This document shows, in pieces, positions 10,971 through 22,637 of a stretch of DNA of 64,000 bases. A program made the position numbers and the translations under genes. The notes under the pieces were generated by a model. That model did not search any database and had not been told where the DNA came from. It was given only the letters and a program-made list of their open reading frames with translations. The stretch comes from Schistocerca nitens. Its lineage: Eukaryota > Arthropoda > Insecta > Orthoptera > Acrididae. Each line of letters opens with the position of its first letter. The first letter of the stretch is position 1. The stretch lies in NCBI RefSeq assembly GCF_023898315.1, contig NC_064617.1, positions 618,875,000 through 618,938,999 on the forward strand, read 5' to 3'.

Positions 10971-11170
10971 TGTTTTCGGTCGGCCACGTTAGGTGTAGGA
11001 TGACCGATCGCCGTTTACGGGCTGGGGAGGCGGGCTATTGCCGCTCCAGTCACTTCTACTGTGTTCATAACGCGTGGTCGGTATTTTGCCATGTCCTGTA
11101 ATGTGCTTAATTAGGGGGAGCGTTCCGCTGACTAGTTTATACCGCTCCCTGTTGTTTTCATGATTGTTAA

Positions 11171-11880
11171 TTATGCGTGGGTGTTCACTCCTGTTCCCAT
11201 ACGCTTGATGCCTATTATCGCCGAGAGCGCACCAATTATTCCATAACGATTATTTCTTGATGCTGAACCACGGTACCCTGAACTGTAAGTTCTATTATTT
11301 CTCTCTCTGAATGCGTTCCTTTGAGGATTTCTGAATCCTTCATTACAGTTATATCCTTGCGGGGTACATATGGCTGCCAACCGCACAGCGCTTTGCAGTA
11401 CTGATTTCTGCTATTACTGCCGTTGTTGTTGTTATTACAGGTACCACGATTATTAAGTCCTTAATTTTTCAGTGGACTCGACTGGTTTCTGTTACACTAA
11501 TTTGAGTTTTGACTACTCTGATAGGTGCGGTACATCGAATCCACGACCTCGAGAAATTATTCCTAGTCGTAAGATGGTAGAGTCACTAGTTTCTCACGAA
11601 TGTTATTCGGCACCCCTCTCTTTAATGTCCCCAAAACATTGACATGTGATATCGGATTGTTCCAGTGTCCCGCCTTGATGAAGTGAATTTCGGAACAGCG
11701 TTGGAATCCGCCTTGTTTTACGTTAAATGGCTGTCGGTTAAAAAGATAAATTCGTAGTCATCCCTGAATTCCGTGCAACCAGTATTTCGCTAAGAAGGCC
11801 TGTTCAAATTCTTCATACCTTCGACAATGTTCTGGCTCTTCGTGTGCCACAGCCACAGCCACGCATCACCTTATTGGCAA
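11171..11880 (-). pseudogene. Gypsy B gag, C-terminal half
   Basis: On the minus strand, about 11780-11870 reads EEFEQAFLAKYW, matching the FYHTFLSAYW segment of the family A gag capsid region. Downstream, 11171-11386 is an Asn/Arg/Ser/Gly-rich tail (RNNRTYSSGYRGSASRNNRYG) without a zinc knuckle, comparable to the RN-rich tail of family A. Stops and shifts separate the pieces. Confidence 0.6.
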
Positions 11881-11941
11881 CAATCAACGAACTTAGTTTT
11901 TCGCATTTCGGGCCAATTTCGAGATAAAACATTTCTAAAAC

Positions 11942-12543
11942 TGAAACGTCCAGTTTGGAAAATTATGAATGACAGTGCGGGTAAAACCTCTTACGTTATT
12001 TGATTTTCAAACAGCTGAGCAAAACTGAACGTACTGAGACATTTCTCTCTTTGCTTATTCTGATCAACACTGAACTGACACACAATATTTTTAGCCCAGC
12101 GGAATCTGACTTTCAATAATCCCCACAAAAGAATGGCCCTGACTAAAAACACTGAAGGCACTAACTACTGATAAGCATAGTAAGCAAATGAAAGACTTTG
12201 TTAGAGAACAAACAATGTATTTACCTTAATAGTATTCAAAAGTCATAATATATATATCAGTTCATGACGTCCAGTCTTACAAATTTCCTTTTTCTGATGG
12301 ACACACGTCCAAATCGTCAGATCTCAAAACGCTGCCCTCTCTCTCCCCACATCCACCACTGCTGGCGGCTCACCTCCAACTGCACAACGCTACGTACTGT
12401 TCACTTCCAACTGCTTAACACTACAATAGCGAATATTCCACCAATGCAAACCAGCCACAGACTGCACACAGGACAGTCAGTGATTTTCATACAGAGCGCT
12501 ACGTGGCGTTACCAACATAAAAAAACTAAACAGCCTACTTACA
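11942..12543 (-). repeat. Solo LTR of Gypsy family A, minus strand
   Basis: The reverse complement starts TGTAAGTAGGCTGTTTAG and ends GACGTTTCA, as do the LTRs at 31568 and 39058, with clear divergence and a short TA-rich tract. Gag-like sequence of family B lies on both sides, so it is read as a solo LTR left by LTR-LTR recombination. The flanking four bases AAAC and TAAC differ at one position, compatible with an old 4 bp duplication. Confidence 0.75.
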
Positions 12544-13560
12544 TAACCTTTTCTTGGCTTCTTGTGAGAAGAGTGGGAACTGTCTATCTTTTATTAGACA
12601 CTTTTCTGTTATGACCAGGCATTACGTCATCAGATTACGACCTCATCCTGTGCATGTTTAGAGGCGGCAGTGCTGTGTATGGTGGAACTGGCACATACGG
12701 TTGTTTGTCTGCAACCTGTTCTCCATCGAGTTTACTATAATCTGACTTTGGCGAAACAAAGTTCGTGTGACTACTGTCTAGTATTGCTTTTCTGTCCCGA
12801 TTAGCGCTTCGTTCGATCACTCTCTTCCACTGATAACTTCGGAACGAATGTTACCTTCTACTGCTTTCTTATCACCATACATTTTAGAGAGCATTTTATT
12901 TTCTCTGTTGTTTATGACTTCTTCAACTACGTCAACGTAATCTTTTTCTTCCCGGACGCACTTTTCAGCTAGTGTAGAATCGCTGTCAAAGGCGCCGTCC
13001 TCTGGTTCTTCATTTAACCTTTTTAAATCCTTTCTGTTGCTGTCGTACTCGGCGTTTAAAAAGGTTTCCCCTAAAGTCAGAAAACCTACGTCTTGCTTGA
13101 GTTTTTGTACATCATCAGGAAAATTTTCGCACGCGGTCTTCATTGCAGATACGCGTATTTGAATTGCTGTTACCACTTGAGCTACGCTTTCATGTGCGCT
13201 TTGTAAACTACCGTGCGCCGTTTCAGTTTCTTCAACTTGATGTGAACTTACACCTTGATTTTCACTCGTATTAGGATGTTTTTGGCTAGCTGATTGCACA
13301 TAATTGTAAATTTCGTACCTAATTTATTGGTTGCCTCTGTCAACTGTGTGTTCTATTAGTACACAAATGCTCGATATCGTTCGAAAGCGTCGTGACGTTT
13401 TGGTGGAGGTACTCAGAAATTTATGTAAATTGCTTAGACCAGTGGACATGTTTGTGATTTTTGAAATCATGCCTGTATTCATTTGCATTACTTTCTGTAA
13501 GTATTGGTCTATGGTTGACACCTGGGAATGGGGATTGTCTAATGTGCGTATAGCCTGAGT
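12544..13560 (-). pseudogene. Gypsy B gag, N-terminal and coiled-coil half
   Basis: Three minus-strand open pieces (13324-13521, 12817-13299, 12635-12820) in changing frames. The middle piece is a charged, Glu/Lys-rich region of about 160 residues likely to form coiled coil (QSAHESVAQVVTAIQIRV, then SDSTLAEKCVREEKDYVDVV). This fits the helical N-terminal half of the family A gag in position and composition. Assignment rests on position and composition more than on residue identity. Confidence 0.5.
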
Positions 13561-14850
13561 ATGTGTGTGTCAGTTCTGTTCACTCAATAAGGAACTCGGA
13601 AAATTTACTAAGTCTGTTGCATTGTTTCTATCCAAATTATTTTGAAAAGAGACACTTCCTATTGAAGATTGTGAATGTACCTCATCGACTGTTCGCCATG
13701 TGGCATCATTTGGTCTGACTATCTGTCCCTTCAGTGCATTTGATTTTTGTTGTATATTGTTTTCGACTGCGACAGTGTCATCCTGCTACAGAGCATTGTC
13801 GTTTTCATTATCTAATACATTAAATCCTGATTCAGTATTTATTTTCTCATTGACACTTGATTCGTTTTTAATTACAATGAAAGGTAGCTACACATTGTAA
13901 CAGAATTATTGAAAGATAACAGAAAGTCAATAGTTGTGGAAAATTTCACACTTGACATACTTTCGCGACAAAATGGCTCCTCATTACTATCACTGTTAGG
14001 TATATGAAATTCGTTAGCTATTGTAGTGACAAATCAAGTTTACCGGAAATATTACAGCTTGGACAAAGCTTTTAAGGAGGTAAGGATCAAGGTGTTGTGG
14101 CGAAAGTGCTGTTGCGTGTTGTGATCAACGGTATATTCTTGATCCTACGTCTGGGTTACGTGGTTCTGTTCACGTTCCGCAAAGTTTAATTACTTGGCTC
14201 TGGAGAAAGTTTTCTTCAGTGCTCATAATTTTATTCCATTTTTACTGGTAACATTCTCCTTTTCTCACTCAACTCTCATTCTCAAAGATGTGGAACAAAG
14301 GATACAATTAGTATTTCAAGTCACTGTTACGGTTAGATTACCTTTTACTTACGATCCGAAGATTGTGGGATCTGGTCTCTGTTCGTTCTTAAATATATTA
14401 TATTTTGACACTGGGTGGTTAATGAATTAAAGTTTTTGAACTGGAAATGTTATATGACTTTTAACTGTAAGGGATAAATGGAAATTTATGAAATGCTGTG
14501 ACCGTCTGGTGCCGAAAAGATCGCAATAAACATGTATAAAATAAACTTTCTAGGAAAATTAATAGTCACGTTCTTAGTTGTATTTTCATATCAGTTGGAA
14601 ACTTTACCATTTATTTCTGCTGTGATCGTCGTCTTGAAGACAGCCGCCATATATGTAAGCAATTGTTCACCGTGTCGCCTAACGAAAGAAACTCGTATTT
14701 CGATGCGGCGAGACTGCGTGTTTGTCAGATAAATATATAGGCATTGTATTTTAGTTGACGTAATGTATATTAATTCAAAATCCAGTATTAGTAACAAAAC
14801 TGTTACAGTAGGAGGGGCATAAAACGTTCGCGACCTCTTTGTATCAAGAC
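13561..14850 (-). mobile_element. Gypsy B leader region, reverse copy
   Basis: The inverted counterpart of 165-1836. Shared landmarks include 14640-14710 (matching 288-360), 14190-14260 (matching 895-960) and 13560-13730 (matching 1660-1825). No coding frame is conserved between the two copies, so this is untranslated leader/LTR. The run of A with G at 14881-14900 lies just outside. Confidence 0.55.
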
Positions 14851-16168
14851 GCACCACATAGTCCTCTCTTCTTGCCGAATTAAAAAAAAAAAAAAAGGGG
14901 GAGTCACGTCTCTCTCCTCTAACAGCATCTCTTTTGCAGCACATCGCTTCCTCTTTTTATCTTATCAATTACAGATATCTATATTTCGTGTAAGGTATGT
15001 TATATTGCGCAGGTCTTTGCCTTCCCAAAATGTCAGCAACTGTCTTGTCTATTAATACGGAAAGGCAATACATTTGAACAACGATATGAGTTTGTAACGA
15101 AGTCTCGCACGGATGGGGGCTCGCCTCTCTCAGATATCACAAGCAAGGCTTCTGCATTGTACGTCCGACATATGATACTGGTTGTGACTCGTGAACTGCA
15201 TGCTAGCTCGTCACGTCTCTTCACTCTCGTTCAGCCAGAGAGTCTTGATTCACCAGTTGACGTAGGTCGCGTTCATTTCGAACTGCGTCACGTTCGACAT
15301 TTTTATATTGGTGTGAGCTATTTGGGTGACAACATCTTGAGATGTCAAAAGTAATAGAAGATTGGAATAAATACATAACCGGGCAAAGCCAGGTACTCAG
15401 CTAGTATTAAATAATATGTATGTTCCAAGGACGAATGTCGAAGTTTTGGGAGGAGAAAGTTGTGGATTCCGCAAATGTTCTCATCTCTGGAGCTAGTGAT
15501 TTCAGGGAATATGGTAATTTTCGACTACATCTCTAACTCGAGCTTACTCACAGGGATGAGTTGGTCTGTCGCAATCCCGTGGAACAGCTGTTCAGTCTCC
15601 CGATTCACGTGATGGAAACCACTTCTTCTTGGTAAAGAGTCGTTAATAGCTTAATACCTACTGATGAATGTCTACACCGAACTGGACTTAGTGACACAGC
15701 TAAAAGATGTCGCTGTGTTTCGTTGGACACGCCTCCGTATAGATTTACCTGCAGTGGTCACCTGGTTAACTGTCTCTGGTTGCAGAATCAGCTTACTGTC
15801 CTCACCATTACTTCTGTCACTGCTTACACCACCGACACTATCCTGCGGGCAGATTCCTCCCTCATTCCGAAGACCAGCTACCTGATGTGGTTAATTGCTC
15901 GTTTTGTACATTCTGTTAGTGCTGGTGTGGAAGAGGATGAAATTTTGACGATTCATCAGTACGTGCCAACTACCTGTTGGGGCGCCTCGCAGATGCCCGT
16001 TATTGGAGCAATTTTGTACGTTTACCAGACGAGGTGTTGGGTAAGATGCTCAGCAGATGTGTCCCTTGTGTGATAGAGATGTCGATGCACCCTACTGGGT
16101 TATATGACAATTATCATTTCTCGTTTCTATATGGGGCAAGCTGTTTCGCCTATTGTGTTCTCTGTTAT
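14851..16168. other. Unassigned region
   Basis: No transposase, RT or repeat family was recognised. A 14 bp A-run (14883-14896) is present, and at 15370-15405 a block resembling the CCGGGCAAAGCC-type repeat end seen in insect repeats. Open frames here are short and overlap on both strands, as expected by chance. Confidence 0.3.
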
Positions 16169-16176
16169 ACTGATGT

Positions 16177-17229
16177 AAAAAATCGTAACACCAAGAAGGA
16201 GTTGTGCGACGTAGACGATAATTGGCAGACGTGTTTCTACACCTTAAAAATGGTATCTGTTCTAATTTCGTTTGTTTTGAATGCACGCTGTAACGATCGT
16301 GAGCGTTAGTACCTTCGGGAATAGACGTGGTGAGCTTGTGCTAGATAAGACTAACCTTTAAGGAGACAAAGACTCCATTATTAACATGTAACTGAGTTTG
16401 GTAGAGGACGTATAATAGGGCTACGAGAAGTTGGTTGTGCCTTGTGCGATGCTGCAGAAGTAATTGGCAAGAATGTGTTTAGTCACTGTACATAATGTAG
16501 CCACTGTTGTGCTTTCTGATGAAAGCTCAATCTGCCTGGTGGCAGTGATGGCCGTGTGACAGTTAGAAGGAGGCCATTTGAGGGCCTGCAACCAGCCTGT
16601 CAGCGTGCTAGACGAACTGGACCTACTTCTGGAGCTATGGTCTGAGGTACTGTTTCATATGATAGCAAAAGCCATCTCGAGGTTACCCCACGCACCCTGT
16701 CTGCAAAGTTGTACCCTCAGTATGATGACTCTATCTGTAGTGCTGCCATCAATGAACAGCATTGCAGGGGTTGTTTTCCAACGGGATAAATTTAGCTCAC
16801 ATACCGTTGTTGTAACCCAACATACTCTACGGGGTGTGGAGAAGTTGGCTTGATCTGCTGGATCACCAGATCTGCCCCCAATCGAGCATACAAGGGACAG
16901 CATTGGACGACATGTGCAGCTTCATCCACAAACAGCATTAACCGTTCCGGTATCGAGCAACCAAGTGCCACAGGCATGGAACACCATTCCACAAACTGAC
17001 ATCCGGCACCTGTTCAACACAATTCATGCGCGCTTCCTTGCTTCCATTCAACATCGTGGCGTTTGCCCGTTTTATTAACGCACCAGCATTTCACATTTGC
17101 AATGGCTTATCTCTTGCATACATTAACCTCAGATCTTGCCGTGCCAATCACCAAAAAATGTTACCAACCTAAACATGATCTTGAAATTTCTTTACTCTAC
17201 TTTGATTACGTTTTGGTGTTCGATTTTTT
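16177..17229 (+). mobile_element. Tc1-like DNA transposon, decayed
   Basis: Imperfect terminal inverted repeats AAAAAATCGTAACACC (16177-16192) and GGTGTTCGATTTTTT (17215-17229). The interior reads as a Tc1-type transposase in pieces. Length of about 1.05 kb is shorter than a full Tc1 element, reflecting internal loss. Confidence 0.75.
16390..17060 (+). pseudogene. Tc1-like transposase pseudogene
   Basis: Recognisable pieces in order. The N-terminal segment at about 16390-16470 reads EFGRGRIIGLREVGCA (helix-turn-helix). After a deletion, GRVTVRRRPFEGLQPACQ and SGAMVXGTVSYDSKS appear at about 16550-16680, which is the strand after the first catalytic Asp. At about 16770-16800 the FQQDNA-type motif is corrupted. 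The C-terminal end (HAR-type helix) lies at about 17010-17060. The first catalytic Asp region is missing. The role was cut-and-paste transposition at TA sites. Confidence 0.7.
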
Positions 17230-19612
17230 CCGTTAGAATAGACAGGGAAACAAACCACGTGTTGGCATGTGTTTTGTCCTTTACCTGTTTGTTGTTGCCG
17301 TTTCAGTGATAAAGAAATAAAAAACAGCGGTGAAGCACCTACTTGGAAACCGAGAGCTCAAAAAAGAAAAAAAAATACTACTGAATAAGTGCGTGGATAG
17401 GCACTTTGTAGACTCCAAGTCGATTCCCACTACTGCTATCATTTTTTTCATCTTATTTCAAGTCTTGCAGTGGTAATGATTAATTGTAAATTTAAATATA
17501 TTTAAAGAGCTCAGCTTATATACATAACATTAATATATTCAATTTTGTTACGATTATTATCCTTGTAAGTCACAGTGCTGTTACCCACCACATTGTGGTA
17601 CACTGGTAAAATTTTTCACGAGCGGCCACTGGAAGGTACTGTGGCAAAATGATGTCAAAACTTTTTAAAAAGCATTGTTAGAGCTTCTTATCTTGCAGTA
17701 CTTTTTTTAAAATGCAGACCAGATGTGATAAATGTGTTAGAAGCTGACTTCTCTATGATTTCAGGAAGCACCTTTACGAAAAATGGAACTCATTGCTGTG
17801 GTTTTATAATTAAAATGAGACGAAACATCCGATTCCGTTCCTTATTTCCTTTTCTTAAATATTGAACTTTAGGTCTAGCCATGAATTTTCGGCTTACTAT
17901 GAAAACAGTTTGTCTAATTAATAATAAATTGTTGTAGCGTCCGCCTTTAGCAACTGATCAGGCTGTAGAACAATGACTTTTGTCCATACTGGCCTTCATT
18001 TACAAAAGGCCGAAGAAGTATTAATACTTTCTCAGTGACTTCTCTACTACTAACATGGCATACTGATGTACAGTCGTGGACAAAACGAGCGAGACCCCTC
18101 GCCTTTTCGTTATGCTGATCCGCACGGCTTTAAAGTCTGCTACACAGCATAACCGGCAAGGCGACGAAGTGCTACCAACATACTATGCACAGGCGTGAAA
18201 TTGACAAACTATCTGAACTTTTTTAGGCTGTTTTCAATAATTTGTAATACTATATTAATGCTGATTAGTGTGTTAAATACAACACGTAAATATTAGACAG
18301 AATGAAAGAAGAAACGCTAATTGGTATGAACTGTACCAATAAAAATGAATTTCAACTTATCGAGATAACATAACTGTTTTAGTAAGACAAAGAACCCCGG
18401 ATCGTTACGAATTAGCAAAATATTATCCGCTTTCGGCCGCGAAACGGTCTGTGTCAACGTTCAGACGAGTCATACTGGATTACCGTTGCTGACCTACCAT
18501 GAAAGTGTGCAAATTTAGCAATGCGTGAAGATTCATAACGAAATTCAGTTAAAAATCATTCAGTGCCACACTTAAGTCAATTCCATTATTGACAGAAGCG
18601 GAAAAAGTAGGCAGTGTATGAAATTCTACAAGAGTGTCATATTGACATGCACAGAGCGCCAGTACAGAATAAAGGTAGCGATAAAAAGTATTGGGGGCGC
18701 GAGAATTTCTTAAAATTGCTTTACTGATATTCTACCTGCCTCCATCGAGATTAGAACCGAAAACAAACCAGACCTTCCTTTCACTACGCTAGCAGACAAC
18801 CCACGCAGCCCTCTATTATTACCCCAGACATGAATAAGCCGGCAATTTCGCAATGAAAATGGCAAAATGATCTGCAGTTTCTGATGCATAGAGCTTTCTG
18901 GACTCAAAAACATGAATTTTCTTCCTTTATGTCACCGCTTATGTGCAACCATTCGAGATGTTTATCGAAATAGCAAAATACTGTTACTAGAGAGTAAATT
19001 TAGTAGGATATTTCTGCACCACCCCAGGAAACAAACGGCTACACAGCTGCCAAACGTATTCTACACTGTTTCGAATTCTCCACTAGACTCGCCACAGCCG
19101 GAAAACGTTCATTAGCCTAATTGTTTCTTAAGCTAGTTAGAAATGGGAATGTTCGCACTTCTAAAACGCGGTAGCATTAATACTGGGATGTGAATTACCA
19201 CGTGTATAGGCAAATGGATTCCAGTTGCATTCCTGTAAACGTTATTTGGATCGAAAGCGTAGCTACGATTAATATGCTGATGTATCGACTACAACTAGCA
19301 CATTTCGAATAAAGAGTAGAGGGTGTTAATTATGCGGCCCTCATCTTTAGTAGCTGTCGTAGCTGTTTTCGTTGTTAGGATTTCGTCACCTAAACCGGTA
19401 AAAACGGAACCCTACTAGTCTCACTATCTTGACCGTCTATCGGTCTACCCAACCTTTAAAACCCGTTTACCACCAGAATGGGTAGACATAATAAGCGGAA
19501 ATGTATCGCACTTCTTGCGGTAACCGGTCCCTTGGTGGTGTAAAAAAGTGAGCTTCTATGTCAACGCAATCTAAAGATACGGCCGTTTATGAAAAGAAAA
19601 TTTACGCGAAAG
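17230..19612. other. Unassigned AT-rich region
   Basis: About 2.4 kb without recognisable genes. At 18070-18110 there is a motif TACAGTCGTGGACAAAACG that resembles a terminal repeat of a Tc1/mariner-type element, but no partner copy or transposase was found. Open frames at 18710-19115 on both strands have no family features. Confidence 0.3.
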
Positions 19613-19617
19613 GTCAA

Positions 19618-19806
19618 AAAATGGCTTCAAGAACTATGCGACCAAACTGCTTATGTCATCAGCCCCTAGACCTAGAACTACTTTAACCTAGCTAGCCTAA
19701 GGACATCACAGACATCTATGCCCGAGGTAGGATTCCAACATGCGACTGAAGTAGCCGTGCGGTTCGTGACTGAAGCACCTGGAACCGCTCGACGACAGCA
19801 CCCGGC
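19618..19806 (-). repeat. tRNA-derived SINE, type A, diverged
   Basis: On the minus strand it shows the type A head and the GGCATAGATGTCTGTGATG segment, with many substitutions and a mutated B-box (GTTGGAATCC). This is one of the oldest copies in the window. No target duplication is visible. Confidence 0.75.
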
Positions 19807-21187
19807 GGAACCCTATTCACCTCATGTATAATGATAAACTGTATTCGCCAGCAACTCAGATCGTTTGATCACGGAACGTTTACGAAGCTACATTCAAACT
19901 TTGTTCGAAGTCGTCTGCAATATCCATTTATAAACACCCTAGGAACGTCGTATGCGATATCCACTTCTGAAGACGCTGGCAGATACTGCAGTACCATAAC
20001 AAGTAGGTAAGAATTTATTGTTATTGGTCCATGCATCACACTTTATTTCAATATCAATTTAACGCGCCTAGGTGTTCGTATATGGCTGAAACTAATGAAC
20101 AAAAAGTAAATAAATAGCAAACAACTTCGATATTCAAATCAAATGAAAGTCACATGTCGCAATTACAACATAATTTCGTTGTTACATCTATATGACTACA
20201 TCAACAAGATTTCTTTGCAATCCAGACTTACGTGCCTGTCAGAAGGTTCGGACTATTTCTCTACCGTCCCAGTGATTAACAGTGTGCGGGAAAAAGGACC
20301 ACTTAAATCTTTTCTTGCGAGCCTTGAATTACATTACTACTATGGTTTCTTCCTGTGTAAGTTCTCGAGGATTGGCATTCAGAACAGATGTTGGTGATTG
20401 AAATTTCGTGAAAAGATCTCGCAGCAACGAAAAACGCTTTTGTTTTCATGAATGTTACCCCAAATCGATTATCAAATCTGGGATCCTCTCTCCCCTATTT
20501 CGTGACATTACAAATCGTGCTACCGTTCCTTGGACGTTTTTTGCGTGCGCAGTCAATCACGTCTGTCAAGAATATTATAGCAGTGGACGGACAAACGTAG
20601 TGTAGGCAGTGTTTTCAGTTGGCCTGTTGCGTATTCTTAGTGTGCGGCCAATAAAACGCAGTCATTTGTTTGCCTTCCCCACAAAAGTATGTTTTCGATC
20701 GTTCCAGTTTGAGTTTTACTGGGTACTGAGATGAACTGACAGTGCTTCGACTTGTGTTTTGTCATATAACCGAGAGTTAATTATTGTTATTGGACGCAGC
20801 TTTCGTGTTTAATGTATTCCTCATTCAACAGAGTACACTCCTCCTACACCACTTATAACTGTTTCAAAGTATTAAATTGTTACTGATGTTACCAAGTTGC
20901 AGTTGTCATCTTAACTTGCCGTTTTGAAACAAAGGAAAATATTATAGCGAAATGTAGCAACTAAAAAGCGGAGTATCCAAATAAATAAACATTTCCGGTT
21001 TAAGAAGTTGCAGTAGGTCTACTATACAGTAACGTAAGTTAGGAGCAAAGTCCATTAGTAGATCGTTATCAGGAAAATCAGCCCTCATAATGCAAAGTGT
21101 CACTACAAGAAATAAAGTTTCCAAACATGGCAATGAGTAGTCGAGGAAAGTGGACGCATTCTGTCTACTGAATCCCAAGGCACGCCA
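19807..21187. other. Unassigned region
   Basis: No recognisable gene or repeat. Several short open frames on both strands lack domains or compositional bias. Confidence 0.3.
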
Positions 21188-21381
21188 CTTACGAGGGGAC
21201 ACGCCAAGCGTCATACCCCGATCTTGCTGAAACTTCGCTCAGTGAAAGAGGGGACAAAATAATCGAACACGTGTCTTGGCTTATCTGCTTACACTTTACC
21301 ACTTCTGAGAAAACGACGGTCAAAGTTATCACTGCGCTGTTGCTATAGTGTAGATACCTCTTAGCGGGTAAGGATTCAACT

Positions 21382-21445
21382 GAAGCGGTGGCTCTGCGGC
21401 TACCTTAGCGACTTCGGAACTTTGCGCTGCGAGTTCGAAACCCGG
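21382..21445 (+). ncRNA. tRNA-like module, left arm of foldback 1
   Basis: An A-box-like GCGGTGGCTCTGCGG and a B-box-like GAGTTCGAAACCC are spaced as in a tRNA. It does not fold into a convincing complete tRNA with a discriminator, so it is called tRNA-like only. It could serve as an internal Pol III promoter. Confidence 0.45.
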
Positions 21446-21919
21446 TTTTTCCTCCCCCCCCCCCCCCCTCACTCTCTGAATTATATACGAATGTTTATTC
21501 CAATTTATGTTGAAACACTGTTGTCGTTATTCGTCAGTTAATTTATTGTGTAAAGAAATAAGTTAAAAAGGGAACACATAGTGCGTAGTGGGGCGATCAC
21601 TCTGTTGTAGAAATAATTCAGAAGCCAAGATCGCTTAAATATTGTTTGCTGGATAACCGGTTTCAACACACTAGAGGTGCCATAATCGGATCTGAATGTA
21701 GATTAACATTTATAAACCATTTGGATATAACGATACATGAGGCAGACCAGATGATTTTAGATCAGCTTGTCTCATTCGTTTATTATTTTTTAAATTAATT
21801 TATTACACATCAAGTTAATTGGCGAATAATGAAAACATTATTTCAACATAAATTAGAAAAAAACATTCGTAGATAATTCTGATAGAGATGCAGGAAAAAA
21901 TAGTAATAAAAAACCCAAT

Positions 21920-21981
21920 ATGATCTCGAACACGGGAATCAAAGTTAAGAAGGAACGACGGTAGCCACTGAGCCACCGCTT
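21920..21981 (-). ncRNA. tRNA-like module, right arm of foldback 1
   Basis: The inverted counterpart of 21382-21445: GAAGCGGTGGCTCAGTGGC (A-box) and GTGTTCGAGATC (B-box) on the minus strand. The two arms differ at many positions but keep the box spacing. Confidence 0.45.
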
Positions 21982-22167
21982 CAATTGCGTTCTCGGCTGC
22001 AGAAGGTATCTACACTATAGCGCGTTGATAACTTTGACCGTCGTTTTCTCGGAAACGGTCGAGTGTCTGCAGATAAGTCGAAACACATGTTCGCTTATTT
22101 TGTCCTCTCCTTCACTGAGCAAAGTTTCCGGACAATCAGCCGACACCTGGCGAGTTCTCCTCGTTAG

Positions 22168-22637
22168 TCGAGTCGCTTCTTACGCCCGGCGAGAACTATG
22201 TATGCCTCAGAGTAAACTGCGCCACTTGGAAACACGGCGAGCGAGGATAAACACGTTTTCCTTCTTATAAGGCAACCTTCTACAGCTAAAATTCACGAAG
22301 TGTTCTTCAGGTTGCCTCATATATTTCAGAAATGTGTCTTGCTTTAGGCCTGCCGCATATGCAAAACGTAAACATTTCATTTAATGTAATATTTATCAGG
22401 ATAAGACATGACAAGAGTGGACCAGTCCCCTCTGAGAAAAATTACAGATTCTAAGTTGCTCCACTATGTAATGACACGGGTACGGGCTTGCGACCTCTCG
22501 TTTATGCCATCGATTTCCGTGTTACACATACTTGGCCACTGCGTTGTGGCTACCGTCGTGGAGGAGGCAGTCTGTTTCCTACAAGCGCTGTTTCCGCAGC
22601 AGATATTAACCGCGACGAATCATTCAGTCAACGCTAA
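22168..22637. other. Spacer and possible 5' flank of the Tc1-like element
   Basis: No coding content was recognised. The last 230 bp may be the untranslated 5' end of the Tc1-like element at 22638, but no terminal inverted repeat pair could be matched with the downstream side. Confidence 0.3.

Larger units (their letters stand above)
9470..14850 (-). mobile_element. Gypsy family B, reverse copy with large internal losses
   Basis: Read right to left: leader (about 13.6-14.85 kb), gag N-terminal half (12.6-13.5 kb), a solo LTR of family A (11942-12543), gag C-terminal half (11.17-11.87 kb), then directly the RNase H end (about 10.3-10.65 kb) and integrase (9489-10284). Protease and reverse transcriptase are not recognisable, so about 1.5-2 kb appear deleted near 10.9-11.1 kb. 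The leader is the inverted match of 165-1836. All frames are broken. Confidence 0.7.
21188..22167. mobile_element. Foldback element 1: long inverted repeats with tRNA-like modules
   Basis: The ends are inverted (CTTACGAGG at 21188 and CCTCGTTAG ending at 22167). Matching continues with interruptions through about 390 bp of each arm. Landmarks include TGAGAAAACGACGGTCAAAG (21308-21327) against its inverted partner at about 22036-22055, and the AATTTATGTTGAAA words at about 21502 and 21848. The central loop is at about 21590-21780. A tRNA-like stretch lies in each arm (21382-21445 on plus, 21920-21981 on minus), both pointing inward. A 15-16 bp C-run follows the left one. No protein is encoded. 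It is best read as a nonautonomous long-TIR (MITE/foldback) element. Confidence 0.7.

Noticed and set aside
18065..18700. Possible Tc1/mariner element starting at TACAGTCGTGGACAAAACG.
   Set aside because: No inverted partner end and no transposase residues were found; too weak to call.
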